Positions 14,101-26,564 of a stretch of DNA of 64,000 nt are shown here, in pieces. The stretch is from Thunnus maccoyii (lineage: Eukaryota > Chordata > Actinopteri > Scombriformes > Scombridae), in the NCBI RefSeq assembly GCF_910596095.1, contig NC_056534.1, positions 12,595,490-12,659,489 on the forward strand, given 5' to 3'. The position numbers and the translations under genes were made by a program. Under the pieces are notes generated by a model that saw nothing but the letters and a program-made list of their open reading frames with translations, did no database searches and was not told the DNA's origin. Each line of letters begins with the position of its first letter. Position 1 is the first letter of the stretch.

Positions 14101-16644
14101 TTGCAGCATTTTTATATTTTCAGACTTTCTTCAAATCTTTGCTTTTTCCCTTTCCCTTCCTGGGTGATTTAACCTTCCGAGTCTTATACAAATCATTTTG
14201 GTCCAAGTCGATATACAGGTTATTACCAGTTATAGTGGCAAGTAGACTTTGCTTTGTTTTTAAGGGTCACAAGCCTAAAAAAAAGTTTGAACCACTGCCA
14301 GAGCGTAAACAACTCCTCACCGACACAGTGTCAATATTCTAGGACTGTTGTACTGGATTGGATTGTTAAGAGGTTTCTGTTTTTCTGGCCACTCTGTGTA
14401 CGCAATTTCTGTGAATTGTTCAGTCTGACCTCTGATAACACATTCACATTATTGCCTCAAAAAATCTATCTAGTGATTTAGATGTTTCTTAATGTATTCG
14501 TGTCCATGCACATTTATTTACACTAAAAATCATTTTCACATACTTGAAAATGTCATCTGGTGTCAGTGTGGGACATATTGCATCTCTTGGCTTTCTTGAT
14601 TCTCTTGTTTCAGACTCTGAAAGTGACTTCTTTAGTGGATTATGTCTTTAAGTTTTTGTCACATTGTATCAGTAATGATACTTTAATAATGATATGTGTT
14701 TCATATCAGTTTTACAGCAATAAACCTTGCATCCTAAAACACTTGATAATGATGGAAGTAAAAGCTTTGTGTACTAATCTTTGCAGTCATTTCTTTCCAA
14801 TTATCCTCGCATCCTGTTAGTGTGCTCCGACAAGATTTTGACAGCAAAATCGCATCCCTGAGTGTGAGATCAGGCCTTTTAGCTACCGCCTCATCAATCT
14901 CACATAGACATAGTTGATTGTGTGCTGTTTGGATGGGACGGGAAAGCACGGCAACACCACACTTTAGCTTCCGACATTTTATACGGCCCGTCTGTGGCCT
15001 ATTAAGTTCCAGGCAATATGTCTGAAGCTGTGTTTTTTTTTTTTTGCTTGGCGTGCTTCGGCTTGTGTTCCCACTCTATTATTTGTTAGATGAATGCTGG
15101 GGAAATGGACTCATCATGTTGACATGTTGATAATGGCTGCCCTTGAGCTTGTGTCTTGATGTAGTGCTTAGCGTCTCAAATGCCTTTCAGGTGGGAGTGC
15201 AACTAGGGAATCATAAAACACGGCCTGAGCAAAGAGAAACGAAATATCAGTAGTTTCTGACAAGATGCTTTGTTTGTTTATTGCGCTTTTGTGCTAGAAA
15301 TTTTTACACTGAAATGACAGATTATTTTAGGCTGTTCCAGGCACATTTATGAGGGAAAATATGCACGAGAGGATAGTTTAAGTCCCTGCAGTGCAGTGGT
15401 ACCTTGATGCATTTCTGGCGGAGCTTATTTAGATGCATGTATAAAATCAGGATCTAAAAAAAGATCTTCCTCCTCAATTAGCATATTCCACTGTTATCCC
15501 CAGTAAAACTTCCTAACTTGGCTGAGCTTGCTGACAACATTTAAATACTCTGCTATAGTTAATACATGGACTCATTATCTGGATTTAATAAGGATTTAGC
15601 TCCTTAGAGCCTCAGTGTCAGCTCACAAAAGAGGATACATTGTGAAAATGACTGTAATTTTGAGGGCCAGTCTGTTTATGCGTGTCTTTTGTAATAGTCT
15701 TAATGATATTTTTGTGCGAATTACAGGAAGAAGTTTCAGAGTTTTCAAGATCGGCGGCTCAGGGTTAATGAGGACGACCCCACCAAGCTAAAGAAGGCCA
15801 GAACAGAGGGAAAGTTTCATGAAGCTTTGCTTGACAGGTATGAAAATAAGCTCATATTCTGTATATATTTTATAATCACACTACTCCAGGTGTTATTTTT
15901 ACTCAAAGGAAGTAGCCGAATGTAATAAAATTGAAATTTAAATGTTGTCGTACATATTCACTTGGATTTTAGCTCATTTGCCTGTGAAATCAAAAAGCTT
16001 TATATCACTGGGGCTTCATCATAATTTATAGCTTTGAATGTGCTTTCAAATGCATCAGCTTCTTTTAATACATTTCAAAAGGGTTGTGAAATACACACGG
16101 GGAATTCAAGGCCAAGAACATGTTAAAGCAGCATGCTATGATTTCATTGACTTCCACAGTAAAGACATGACGGGCATGAAGATCACTAAAAGTTTTTATA
16201 TACAATAACAGAGAAATGAGTATATCTCTATCTTGCCCTATCTTAAGGGTTATGTATTGATTTAACATTGATCTAAAGCAAAAACTGAACATCACATCCT
16301 TTAAGATACTGTCAGAAAATATTACAATGATTTTAGAAAGAAGAGCTATTTAAAATGTCAAAACTACATCTAAAATGTACAAATAAAGTTTACAGTACCA
16401 GTCAAAAGTTTAGACACACCTTCCCATTCCCTTGAATGAGAATGTGTGTTCAAACTCTTGACTGGTACTGTAGTTGACATTTGAATGCACATATATTTTA
16501 AAATGAGGTTTTGCTGCTACTAGAATATTTTACCCCAAGATAAACTTCCTGAATTCCCTTCCTACATTGATTTATAGTCAAACATGTTACATAAATCCAT
16601 ATTGAAATAATGTGGCACAAGAAAATGTATGAGTGCTTTTTATT

Positions 16645-16710
<66 letters not shown>

Positions 16711-17335
16711 ATATATAAAAAATGTAAAATATATCGATATTACTTTATATTGTTGTGATGCCTATCTAACTGGACATTTCTGGTTATTTACATCTTCATC
16801 CAACTAATAATAACAAGCAAGCTATGCAGGAAGGAGTTCTGTCACCTTTCACATCACATATCGCATGTGTGTCAACAGAAGCAGTAAACAGAGCTGCATA
16901 TCCACTAATGTTGACTGTCAAAGTGAAAAAAAAACAAAAAAGATTTTGTTGTCTTGTTATTTACACTAGTATGATGCAATATAATAATGTAATGCAAGAA
17001 ATATCTGCCACCGTTCCTTTATGGTTGGTTTTAAATTTGTGACAATAAACAATGTGTGGCGTCGACTTCCAAATTAATAAAACACATTAATGAAGCTGTT
17101 TCATCTTCTTCTGATATTACATGAAGGCAGCAGACGACCAGTAGTTTGAAACAAACAAGTAAATGAGATCAACAAAGCCATTCGACATCAAGGACAAATT
17201 TTCAAAAAAAAAAAAAGAAAAAGGCTGAAAATAACCAAAGTACCTGTGCACTGAAGTAACACTGAGTGTAACATGTTGTCAATCTCTCTTCATTACAGGA
17301 GGAGCAAAATGAAAGCAGACAGGTACTGCAAGTGA
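5131..17335 (+). CDS. frg1: FRG1 protein (FSHD region gene 1 orthologue)
   Basis: Nine coding exons: 5131-5189, 6923-6990, 8000-8122, 10116-10173, 10646-10760, 12298-12402, 12604-12695, 15727-15837, 17299-17335. The joined frame is 255 codons plus stop, against about 258 in human. FRG1 is a nuclear and nucleolar actin-bundling, RNA-associated protein linked to the spliceosome; that role is family knowledge. Seen here: start [16 protein letters not shown], a Lys-rich nuclear localisation stretch at residues about 20-35, then the beta-trefoil (fascin-like) region with [20 protein letters not shown] and the block [11 protein letters not shown], and the C-terminus KMKADRYCK as in the family. All borders are GT-AG. 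The first ATG is chosen because the N-terminus matches the human one residue for residue at its start. Introns carry many dispersed repeats. Followed by asah1 on the same strand about 2.4 kb downstream. Confidence 0.95.
5754..6085 (-). repeat. Fold-back dispersed repeat, copy 1
   Basis: AT-rich element whose ends carry near-inverted GCTGCAACTAATGATTA-type sequence; the same family recurs at about 7220-7640, 18395-18570, 18676-18981, 20223-20353, 21130-21380, 23724-24076, 52494-52610 and 52799-53117. The internal wording (GGGTTTTGGACTGTTGGT and its complement) is shared by several copies. Lies in frg1 intron 1. Confidence 0.65.
6201..6536. mobile_element. Hairpin element with CAGTCAAAAGT-type termini, long copy
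   Basis: Begins GGTACCAGTCAAAAGTGTGG and ends with the near complement (GTGTGTCCAAACTTGTGACT). Internal part about 270 bases. Short copies of the same termini are at 16391-16472 and 43186-43267. Probably a non-autonomous Tc1/mariner-like element; assignment by look only. Confidence 0.55.
7220..7640 (-). repeat. Fold-back repeat copy 2, interrupted
   Basis: Same family as copy 1, minus orientation, in frg1 intron 2. About 70 bases (7380-7450) ending CTGGGACAATAAAGTCTTAT, which look like the 3' end of a retroposon, break the copy in two. Confidence 0.5.
8231..8593. mobile_element. MITE-like element with long inverted ends
   Basis: Left end ATACACTCACCGACCACTTT and right end AAGTGGCCCTTGAGTGTAT are inverted copies; the pairing continues inward for about 65 bases to GGCAGAGCTGTT. 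A widespread fish repeat type. Lies in frg1 intron 3. Confidence 0.6.
8819..8839 (+). repeat. G21 homopolymer
   Basis: Twenty-one G in a row in frg1 intron 3. Length may be unreliable in assembly. Confidence 0.9.
11471..11498 (+). repeat. C28 homopolymer
   Basis: Twenty-eight C in a row in frg1 intron 5, followed by a short CT repeat. Confidence 0.9.
12915..13870. repeat. Dispersed repeat with a nested element
   Basis: Outer part (about 12915-13342 and 13748-13870) has the wording of a repeat common in fish genomes (TTAGCATAAAGACTGG, TATATCTCGTTTGTTTAATC). The centre is a separate element, annotated at 13343-13747. In frg1 intron 7. Confidence 0.5.
13343..13747. mobile_element. Nested inverted-repeat element
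   Basis: Starts GGCTGATTTAT and ends ATAAATCAGCC. Further inside, TCAACAGAAATTA is matched by TAATTTCTGTTGA. About 405 bases, no coding capacity, so non-autonomous. Confidence 0.55.
16391..16472. mobile_element. Short hairpin element
   Basis: Inverted arms TACAGTACCAGTCAAAAGTT and their complement around a short loop. Same termini as the element at 6201-6536. In frg1 intron 8. Confidence 0.6.
16649..16706 (+). repeat. (TA)n microsatellite
   Basis: About 29 TA units in frg1 intron 8. Confidence 0.9.
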
Positions 17336-17433
17336 AGATCCAATTTTTGTAGATTACTGGCATGTCTTTGTAAATGTCTTGGTTCTAAAGATTTGGCCGT
17401 TTGATGTACTTTTTAGTTTGTTTTTATATTTTG

Positions 17434-17439
17434 AATAAA
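17434..17439 (+). other. Poly(A) signal of frg1
   Basis: AATAAA about 100 bases after the frg1 stop, followed by a GT/T-rich stretch. This gives a very short 3'UTR. No other hexamer lies between it and the stop codon. Confidence 0.75.
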
Positions 17440-17849
17440 CATGACGTGGTCAAATCACTTTGGTTGGTTTATTTTTTTATCTTTGTGGGGACATTTATAG
17501 AATTCGGTTTAAGTGTAAATAATTAACCATCGTTTCACTCTGCTGTGGAGCAACTGTTTGGTAAACTGTTTTAGGTTATAGCATGTCCTATGTCTGGAAA
17601 TTACTCTCTCACATTTTGTAGATGTATGCAGTAAAGTAGCAGTCAGTAAAATGTTATATAAACTATAATTGAGTAGTTAATACTCATAAATAAAACAACC
17701 CCAAAAACCATCCTTTAACTAACATTTACCAAAAGATCAGAATGTATGATTTATTAAACTGTGACTTACATCAGTTTGAAATTATTTGATTAACACCGCC
17801 TGAATTTTACCCTCCACTCCTTCCTCCATCCCCCATCCAATGGATGTAA

Positions 17850-18230
17850 CTATGTGAACACAACAGTACACCCAAATAGGATTTTTGACCATCTTATTCC
17901 AATCACTAGTTATTATAATGCTGCTCTAACAGCCTCGACTCATTTGGGAAGTCTTTTCTACAAGATGTTGGAAACCTGACTGTAAGGATTAGCTCACATC
18001 CAGCTATCAAAGCATTTGTAAGGTCGGCCACTGATGTCTGGCGATGAGGTCTGACGCACAGTTGGTGTTCCAGTTTATCCCAAAAGTATTGGATGGGGTT
18101 GAGGTCAGCGCTCTCTGCAGGTCATTCAGGTTCTTCAAATAATTTTTTAATGGACCTTGCATTGTCATGTTAATAAAGGAAAAGGTTTTCCCCAAACTGT
18201 TGCCATATAGTAAAGAATATTAAGGGCCCA
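17850..18230 (-). mobile_element. Degenerate DNA-transposon remnant
   Basis: Contains a 62-codon minus-strand frame (18007-18195) with segments such as SDLIARHQWPTLQML and STPSNTFGINWN. I recognise this wording from high-copy repeats in fish genomes but cannot assign the superfamily. Terminal repeats are not visible and the frame is too short for a transposase, so this is a dead fragment. Confidence 0.45.
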
Positions 18231-18394
18231 AACACATGAAAAACAGCACCAGATCACAAAAGTATGAAGTAATAATTATTTGTCATTTTTTTCTAGCAAG
18301 GGTGCCAGACATTCTCTAGTTCCTGCTTCTCAGCTGTGAGGATTTGCTGCAATTTTTTTGTCTTACGACATTGTAAACTGTTGTAAACTCACTG

Positions 18395-18981
18395 TCTGGG
18401 TTTCGGACTGTTGGTCAATCAACACAGGCAGTCTGAAGATGTCACCCTGGGCTTTGGGAAATTGTGCCATTCATTACTGATTTGTAGACATTTTATGGAA
18501 CAAATGGTTAATTAGTTGATGAAGAAAGTTATCAGATTAATTGTCAATAAAATGGTTATGAGCTGCAAGTACAAATGCATGTTTGTATATGTGCTACTGT
18601 AGGTATGTGAGTATATAAGGTATCTGGCTGGCCACATTGAGTTGTTATACCTCCAACATCAATGATTTATGTGATTTAAGGCTGCAACTAACGATTATTA
18701 ACTAATCTGACAGTCATTTTCTTGATAAATCGATTAATGTTTTGTCTATAAAATATCAGACAATAGTGAAAAACACTAGTTATAATTTCTTAGAGCCCAA
18801 TGTGACGTCTTTGAATGTCTTGTTTTGTCTGATCAACAGTCCAAAATCCAAAGATATTCAGTTCACTATCATGTATGACACAAACAAATCTCAAATCTTT
18901 TTTTTCCTTTGAAAAAAGGACAGTTGCCGATTCATTCTGTGTGATCAACTAATCGATGAATTGACTAATTGTTGCAGCACT
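18395..18981. repeat. Fold-back repeat copies 3 (minus) and 4 (plus)
   Basis: Two copies in opposite orientation, about 18395-18570 and 18676-18981, separated by about 100 bases. The second starts GGCTGCAACTAACGATTATT and ends AATTGTTGCAGCAC. Confidence 0.55.
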
Positions 18982-19711
18982 TATGTGATTAGGACATTAT
19001 AGCTTTATATTGTTCATCTGTTCTGTTGGCTGCTGTTTATTTTAGAAATAAAACCGAGAAGAGCATAATGTGAGACACTGGAACCAGAGAATTTCAGCAT
19101 TTTTATGTGATTAGTCTATTACAGTTTCCATTATGTACAGTATATCCTTTTTTAATACAATGTGTGGGTACATCATGTATTTAAGAGCTGTAACTTCGCA
19201 TCTCTTGAGTGTAAAATCCTTATAAAATAGTGTATTGAATACATTATGTAAAGTTACCCGGTGAAGCAAAACGCTGTTCCAATCGATATGTCTATATTAA
19301 CACTTTTTTAAAATGGATGTAGCAGGTGTCACGGGGAGAAATAGTCAATCAACCATATGAGTAATCATGTAATTTATTCTCACTTCCCTGTGGAAACAAC
19401 CACTGGTTCGTCCTGACTGTTTACAGGGGTGTTCTGTATCACTTCTATCTTTATTTTATATTACTATTGCTGTCTTTATCAAAAGCAGAAGAAGCTGAAT
19501 CCATCATTTCCTAATAACATTGAAAACATGTGATTTATTACTCGTTTTTATATGCAAATGGAGTTTCATGACCTTGTGAGAACTTCCTGTTCCCCCTCTG
19601 TTGCATAAAGTCCGCTCGCTGTCACGAGGTAAACAGTAGCAGCTTCCGCAGTAAACTTTATGTAGTAAATAGGCACTGGACGGAGATCATTTTGTTTGTT
19701 GTCCTGCGAAA

Positions 19712-22700
19712 ATGGGTCACTTTGTTTTTCTCATTTTAGCGGTTTTATTTTCCGTCACATCGACTCAGTTTATACCTCCGGTAAGCCATATTTCTGCTCC
19801 GTCATTGTGCTGTTAAACACATTATACTGACATAGTTTGAGCTGTATTAATGTTTCTACTCTGCAGTCACTTCAAAGTCTTAAACTCTGTGATTTACTGC
19901 ATTGAATACACATTTGTTTACAGTATACAGAAGACTGTCGGACAGGCATGTATCCTCCAAATGGTCCCACGTAAGTATCATAAATCTGTAGTGTTGTTAT
20001 TGTCAGAGAAGAAAACATTGTGACAACTAACAGTCAAAGAAACTCCGTTCATTAAATCAGCTTTGTCATCGGTGTGTTTTGTAACGCCTGTCATATCTGA
20101 GGTTACTTCACTTGTTCCTCGTAAATCTTACTATCTAAATTCTCAAATTGAAGCTTGTAGCCTAACTTCTTAATCTCAATAAATGGACTTTGTAGCTTTA
20201 TTTACTTATTTTTTCTGTTTTGTAGGGCTGCACCAAATGATTACTTTCAATTTCATTATCATGTATTCATTAAAAAAATGACTCAAAACAAATCGATTAT
20301 CAAAATAGTTGGCGATTACTTTTCTGTCGATCGACTAATCGTTGCAGCTCTACTGCTTTGTTCACAGCTTGTAATATATGATGCAGCAGCACAATGTTGA
20401 AAAGAAAATGTACACCAGACATTGATTGATGACATTTTAATGAATCATTTTGTTTTGCACATCCTCTGTAGAATAAATAGCTGAGTTTGTGGTATTAGGC
20501 TCTCTAAAGTGAAATCAGTACATGGAGTACCAGGAAAAGATTTGCCAGAATGATAAAAGGCGAACCAGTAACCTGACCCATAAATTGGCCTGGCAGATAT
20601 ATGATATAATATGATATGATGTTACTTATAATTACCAAGACATTGTCAAGTAATTTAGAAACAGTTTGACCAACATAGAGGACTTTAGTGTTTGTTTATG
20701 TCATGTGTTTGTGTTGAAATATACACATACCATTATCCAGTTTTGATAATGGTATGTGTGCCTTGAAAAGGTGTGATCTTTTTTAATTTATAGGTTCTCA
20801 AAAAGTGACCTCAGTAGTTAGGGTATGTTGCTTAAGAAATTTGTTGCAAGACCAGAAAAAAAGACAAACAGCTGTGCACGTCCATGCAAATTAGGAGGAT
20901 TTGGGAGAAGGCTTAATAATCTATATGAAAGGAGAAATGTATTAATGAATATATTATTTACAATTAATGGATTTCCCCTTTAACTTCTTGTTTCATAGAA
21001 AATGACCACTCTCCTTGTTTTTTGTCTTTCCACTTGAAGGCAGCAAACCATTAAGAACATTGATTTTAAAAAGGGGGGGGGGGGGGGGGGGGGCTGCATA
21101 TCTGAATGATATGATGAATCTCTGTTATTTTTAATTGATCGCTTTATTGTTCAGTCAGAAAAATGTCAGAAGACAGTGTAGAATGTGTACAGCTGACTTC
21201 TTTAAACTGCTTATTTGTCGAACCAATCGTCCAAAACACAAAGATAATCAGTTTACATAGAAATAAAACAGAGAGGCAGAAAATTCTCACATCTGAGAAG
21301 CCAGAGCTAGAAAATTTTGGTGATTTTTGCTTGATAAATGATTTCACTTATCAAAATGGTTGGCAAATATTTTGGAAATGAATTATGAATTGTTTCTGCC
21401 GTAGGTCAGATAGAATTAGTCAGCATGGCTTCAGCTGCTACATCTGAACTCCAGATGCATGAAATTTCAAGTTAATTCAAAACAGATTTTAAAAGGCATA
21501 ACACAAAAATGTCCAAACGATGATGGTGTGAACGGGATGTTGTATCATTTGCATTATTATGCTTCAGTAGTTTCACAACTTTACTTTTCTAATCAGGTTC
21601 AAAGGATCTGTCCCTTGGTACACGGTGGATCTCGACTTACCGCCCAGCAAGAGATGGTCGGCTCTGATTACTGACAAAAAAACAGACGTAAGAACGTTGT
21701 CAAGTGCTTTTTTTTTTTAGCTAATTATCCAACTCTCACAGAAATATCATGTCTTTACTCATTAACTCTTTTCTTTACAGCTGGTCAACATGATCCAGGC
21801 CATCAAAGACTTGGCTAATGCTTTTGTGCCAAGTGGGAAGCTGATAGAGATGGTTGACGTTACACTGGTGAGTGTCATTTCTCTCACTTGGTTCCACTTT
21901 CCTTAAATCAACTAACTTAAAATAATTTCGATGAAAGGTTTTATGACTGCAGTGTGTTTGTTAATGTTGTTCTGCAGCCTTTGATGGTGGAAACGCTGCC
22001 GTACCCGTTCAGTGATGAAATCAAAGGAATTGCAGCTGTTTCAGGCGTTCCTCTTGGTAAGAAAACCAAAAAGGTTGTAACCCCTCAATTCTGCGATCAT
22101 TTGTAAAAATAGAGGGTTGTAATTGTGTGCACATCCCGGCCTTTATTTAGGCAAGATGCGGGATCATGGGGGCCCAAAAGTGACACAGGAAATAAATAAA
22201 TGACTGTATAAATTAAATGTGGGGAAAAAAGGAAATAAATAAATGAAAAAATGCAGAAAAATATATTATTATTCATTTATTGCACATTTGTGTATTTATT
22301 TGTCAACATTTTGATTTATTTATTATTTTTTAATGAATGAATTATGGTTATTTATTTCTTTTCTTTGTCACTCTTGGGCCCTCATGCAGGATAACGGATT
22401 CAGTAAAAAAAGAAAACGGGGTGGGACGTGATAGAAAACATAAAACAACAACATAATCGAACATGTAAATTGTTGCAAAAACAGTTGTAGGAATCACATG
22501 AATTATACATATTTGAATATATTGGGGTACAGCATAAAATTCAATCGACCCCACAGACTGAACACAATATTATTTTTGTCTTTTTATATTTTTATAATCC
22601 AGGTGAAGTTGTCTTGTTCAACATCTTCTATGAGGTTTTCACTGTGTGCACCTCGGTTGTTGCAGAAGACTCTAAAGGTGGGTAGGCATGCTGTAGTCTG

Positions 22701-25700
22701 GTCCAGAATTAATTAATTTATCAAAAAAATGATTAAAAAAATGAATACTGAAATGCTTTTGGGCTTTGCACTCTTGCAGGTAACCTCTTTCATGGTAGAA
22801 ATCTGGATTTTGGATTATTTATGGGGTAAGAACATCACTTTTATTTTTAGGTTTGATGGTCTTGGCTCAGATCTAGTAAAATAACACCTCATGAGACGGA
22901 CTTGTCCCTCTTCGCAGCTGGGATGCCAAAAACAAGTCATGGATCATTAGTGAGAAGCTGAAGCCTCTGGTGGTCAACACCGAGTTCAAGAGAAATAACC
23001 AGACAGTCTTCAAATCTACAAACTTTGCTGGATATGTTGGCATGCTGACTGGCATCAAGCCTGTAAGTAATTTAGTATCATAAGTGAAGACTCCATCAGC
23101 ATAAAAGATAACTGAACATCAGTGACAGACGTTGTTTTGTGTACTTCTTCCAGAGTCTTTGATGTAAGAAAGATTAACCAAAGTTTCCTTGTTTTCCCCC
23201 TCAGCACATATTCACTCTGACTATGAATGAGCGCTTCAGCCTCGATGGAGGATACATTGGTGAGTGATGAGCTGTTTTGCTCAGTACTGCTTATACAGTT
23301 AGAGAGCGTGTTAGAGAGATTATGTATATTTCATGATCTCTCACCCTGCAGGAATCTTGGAGTGGATCCTGGGAAAGAGAGATGGGATGTGGATGAGCTT
23401 TCTCACTCGCTCTGTCCTAGAAAATGCAACCAGGTAGTCTTTCTCTCTAATATTTAAAGATACACTGTGTAGTTTTTGACCACTGTTGGCGCTGTAGAGC
23501 AGCGTCACTGTATGTTTTTTATATCTGGTGATCAAGCAGCACGTACATAAGGACACACATGCATGCCATAAGCACGGTGGTGATGTGATACCCATTTCTG
23601 TTGGATGGCAGTGCACCAGTATAAGAAGAAGAAAAAGGCCATAAGCTGATGTACAGAATACACGTTTCACATCATTTAAAACAGGCTTTGCAAATGTTTG
23701 AGTGGGGTAGAAAATTCACTCAACCAGGGCTGCAACTAACTGTTATTTTTGTTATTAATTAATCTGTAGATTTTATCAGATTTTATTAATCTGCTATTTT
23801 CAATTAATGGTTTGTGTCAGAAAATAGTGAAAATGACTGTTAGAGTAAAAGATGACTTATTTAAATGTCTTATTTTGTTCAAACAGCAGTCCAAAACCCA
23901 AATATATTCAGTTTACTATTATGCATGACGATGAAAAGCATTAAACAATCACATCTGAGATGCTGCAAGCTGCAAATTTTGGGCATATTTGCCTTAAAAG
24001 TGACTAAAACTAATTATTTGATTATTAAAATACTTGCAGGCTATTTTTCTGTCAATCAATTTATTGTTGGAGCTCAACAAAAGCTCCGCAGGGTACCGTA
24101 TTTTTTAACATCCTGAAAAATTGCTCTAATCTGTTTCAAAAAAGTAAAATGAAGACAGGATTTTCTGTCCAAACAATGACTTTAATCATGTTGTCATCAG
24201 CTACGAGGAGGCCAAAAATCAGCTGGCTCAGACCAAGCTGCTCGCTCCAGCCTACTTCATCCTCGGGGGAAACAGCACAGGCCAGGGCTGCATCATCACC
24301 CGGTCCAGACTGCTCAGTATCGATGTCTTGGAGTAAGTACTGAATTATTTTTTGAGAGCATTAGATGTGTGAATTGAATACATTTGCATTCCTGTGTAGC
24401 ATAATGTATGGAGAGTTGTGTTTCTAAATGAAGCACAGGGGATCTGTGTGTCCGGATGGAGGCAAAATGATTCAGCACTTTGAGTTGTGCATGAATTTGA
24501 CTTGTTATTGTGGAATGTTGGTGTGTCCTTTTGTGCTCATAGCTTAAAACAATACTAACATGCCCATATGTACATTTAAAATGGATATATATTGCTTCAG
24601 CAGTCTGAGTTAGACAAACAAGTGGGTAACTACCTAGTTTAGTCTAAATAGTACCTGATTCATTTTTTGTTTTTGTTACTATCCTTCTGCTGCAGCTCAG
24701 TAAGGAAACAGTCTGTGAAAACAATTTCTCACCACTAATTTGATTTGTTTAACTCAGACTGCTGAAGCCTAATATTATCTTCAACTGAACTTTAAATGTC
24801 ATTTTTGCACAGAATAAGGACTGTGAATTTTGTCCCCCCATCACATACATTGACATCATTTTAGGAAGGTATTTCTTTGTGCTCATTGGAAAAATTACAG
24901 CGACCAATAATCCTTTAAAATATACATGTAGACGTGCCAATATTGTTTTAAGAAAGACTTAAACTTGTGAACCTATCCTTAAAAGTCACAATGACACTGC
25001 CTTTCTTGTGAAACCATTGCCTTGCGAAACAATTACCTCTTTCTCAACTAATGGAGGAACTGGTGACAGCTTTAGTTTCATATCACCTGATATGACTGTG
25101 TTTCACAAATCAGTTGCTTAGTGTTGCTTAGTGATCACGAGTTCTTATTTAATTCTTGTTTTTCAGGATTGACCTGAAGCTGGGCCGGTGGTATGTCCTG
25201 GAGACAAACTATGACCACTGGAAGGAGCCTCTTTTCCTAGATGATCGCAGAACTCCGGGCATGAAGTGTATGAACCAGACCACACAGACTGTGAGTACAG
25301 ATGTCCAGAACTGGACTCATTTCTATCTGAAAAAGAAGATGTCAATATTTGCAGATGTAGTTAAAGCTCTGTTGTGTCCGTCATGTGATTCTACGGTCTG
25401 GAGTACAACTCTGACATGTTGCATTCCTGTTTTATTGAATTGGTAAAGACACCTTTGATCTGTCATTCCTTCACAGAACGTCTCACTGAAGACCTTGTAC
25501 GACGTGCTATCGACTAAACCAGTGCTGAACAAGGTGAGCTTTTTTATGGATTGTTGCTGTATATATTTGTTTTAGATCAGTTCATTGTAAATTACCTTTT
25601 TTCTCCTTTCTTATGTGCTTCTTGCAGTTGACCACGTACACAACACTGATGCAAGTGTCCAAAGGCAAACTGGAATCGTATATCCGTGACTGCCCAAACC

Positions 25701-25717
25701 CCTGCATGCCCTGGTGA
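19712..25717 (+). CDS. asah1: Acid ceramidase (N-acylsphingosine amidohydrolase 1)
   Basis: Fourteen coding exons: 19712-19780, 19924-19970, 21597-21687, 21781-21867, 21978-22056, 22603-22677, 22780-22825, 22918-23062, 23205-23259, 23352-23433, 24201-24332, 25167-25290, 25477-25533, 25628-25717. The product is 392 aa, human 395. The enzyme hydrolyses ceramide to sphingosine and fatty acid in the lysosome. A hydrophobic signal peptide covers residues 1-18. The precursor self-cleaves in front of the nucleophile cysteine; here it is Cys140 in FTVCTS (human Cys143 in FTICTS), so the residue before the cut is Val instead of Ile. The following [12 protein letters not shown] and the late segment FLDDRRTP are typical of the N-terminal nucleophile fold. 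Several N-glycosylation sequons are present (NAT, NST, NQT, NVS). Tail to tail with pcm1, the same arrangement as in human 8p22. Confidence 0.95.
20223..20353 (+). repeat. Fold-back repeat copy 5, truncated
   Basis: Starts TAGGGCTGCACCAAATGATT and ends CTAATCGTTGCAGCTC with the inner part deleted. In asah1 intron 2. Confidence 0.55.
21073..21093 (+). repeat. G21 homopolymer
   Basis: Twenty-one G in asah1 intron 2. Confidence 0.9.
21130..21380 (+). repeat. Fold-back repeat copy 6
   Basis: Diverged copy, recognised by CCAAAACACAAAGATAATCA and ATCAAAATGGTTGGCAAATA. The overlapping open frames on both strands (21144-21381) are products of this repeat, not genes. Confidence 0.5.
23724..24076 (+). 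repeat. Fold-back repeat copy 7
   Basis: Starts GGGCTGCAACTAACTGTTAT; ends CAATTTATTGTTGGAGCTC. In asah1 intron 10. Confidence 0.55.
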
Positions 25718-26300
25718 TCCTCTAAGCACTGAATCCTGATCAAAACCTGTGGCTGTTCCTTGAAATGTTTGCCCAGCAACGACTTAAATCACCTAAACCA
25801 AAGCTTGTCTCAACCATGATGTCAGTGTGACGTTTCTGTTGCATTTTTCAAACGATTAACGAATACCTAAAGCTTTGATCGAAATACTAAACACCTTTGT
25901 TGTGAGGGGAAATTGGTACAGAAGTGAATCAGCCTTTCACTTCTTCTTTTTGTTTTTACTGTAAATATGATTGTATGAGTTACAGGATGAGTCCATCAGT
26001 GGTTCTCAACATGGGCTTAGGGACCCCTGATATGAATTCTGATGTGTTTCAGTTTATGCTAAATATTGTTTCAGCACGTTTGTTAAGTTTCTAAAAATCA
26101 GAAGCCATTCTGTGCCTGCACACTGTGACACTGTTGGGTTTAGTTTGGTTCTTGTTTCTAACCAGGGTTACAAGTCAAAAAAGTTGGTTATTTAGGTTAT
26201 TGGCCATCACCATGACTACTGACCATTTCACACAGTAACACTGACCAATGTACCGCATAGCTGACTGCTTCCTTTTTTTTTTTTTTTTTTAAAGATGGTT

Positions 26301-26306
26301 AATAAA
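26301..26306 (+). other. Poly(A) signal of asah1
   Basis: AATAAA about 580 bases after the asah1 stop, directly after a long T tract and followed by a GT/T-rich stretch. It ends about 250 bases before the pcm1 poly(A) signal on the other strand, so the two 3'UTRs probably do not overlap. Confidence 0.7.
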
Positions 26307-26558
26307 ATGATTCCCTAATTGAGTTTCTACTTTGTGTTTCTGTAATTTGCAGTGTGATCTATGTGAAACTGGTTATATTTGAATGAGATTGTGCTAGATT
26401 TCTCAAGTATTGTGCAGAAGTGTTAACTACAGTGCATGATAGTAACATTCAGTTTACAGTAGTGTAGGTTTGTCGGTGCAACACACTGGAAAGTAGCTGG
26501 AGATGAATGACACAGATTTACAAAATTTGTCAACAGCCATTTTTGAGAGTTCCAGCAT

Positions 26559-26564
26559 TTTATT
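26559..26564 (-). other. Poly(A) signal of pcm1
   Basis: AATAAA on the minus strand, about 660 bases after the pcm1 stop codon. The stretch between has no other gene and is taken as the pcm1 3'UTR. Cleavage would fall near 26540. Confidence 0.5.

Larger units (their letters stand above)
17440..19711. other. Intergenic region frg1-asah1
   Basis: No gene seen. It holds a transposon remnant (about 17850-18230), two copies of a fold-back repeat (about 18395-18570 and 18676-18981), and the presumed asah1 promoter and 5'UTR in the last 200 bases, where the sequence becomes less AT-rich. Confidence 0.5.
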
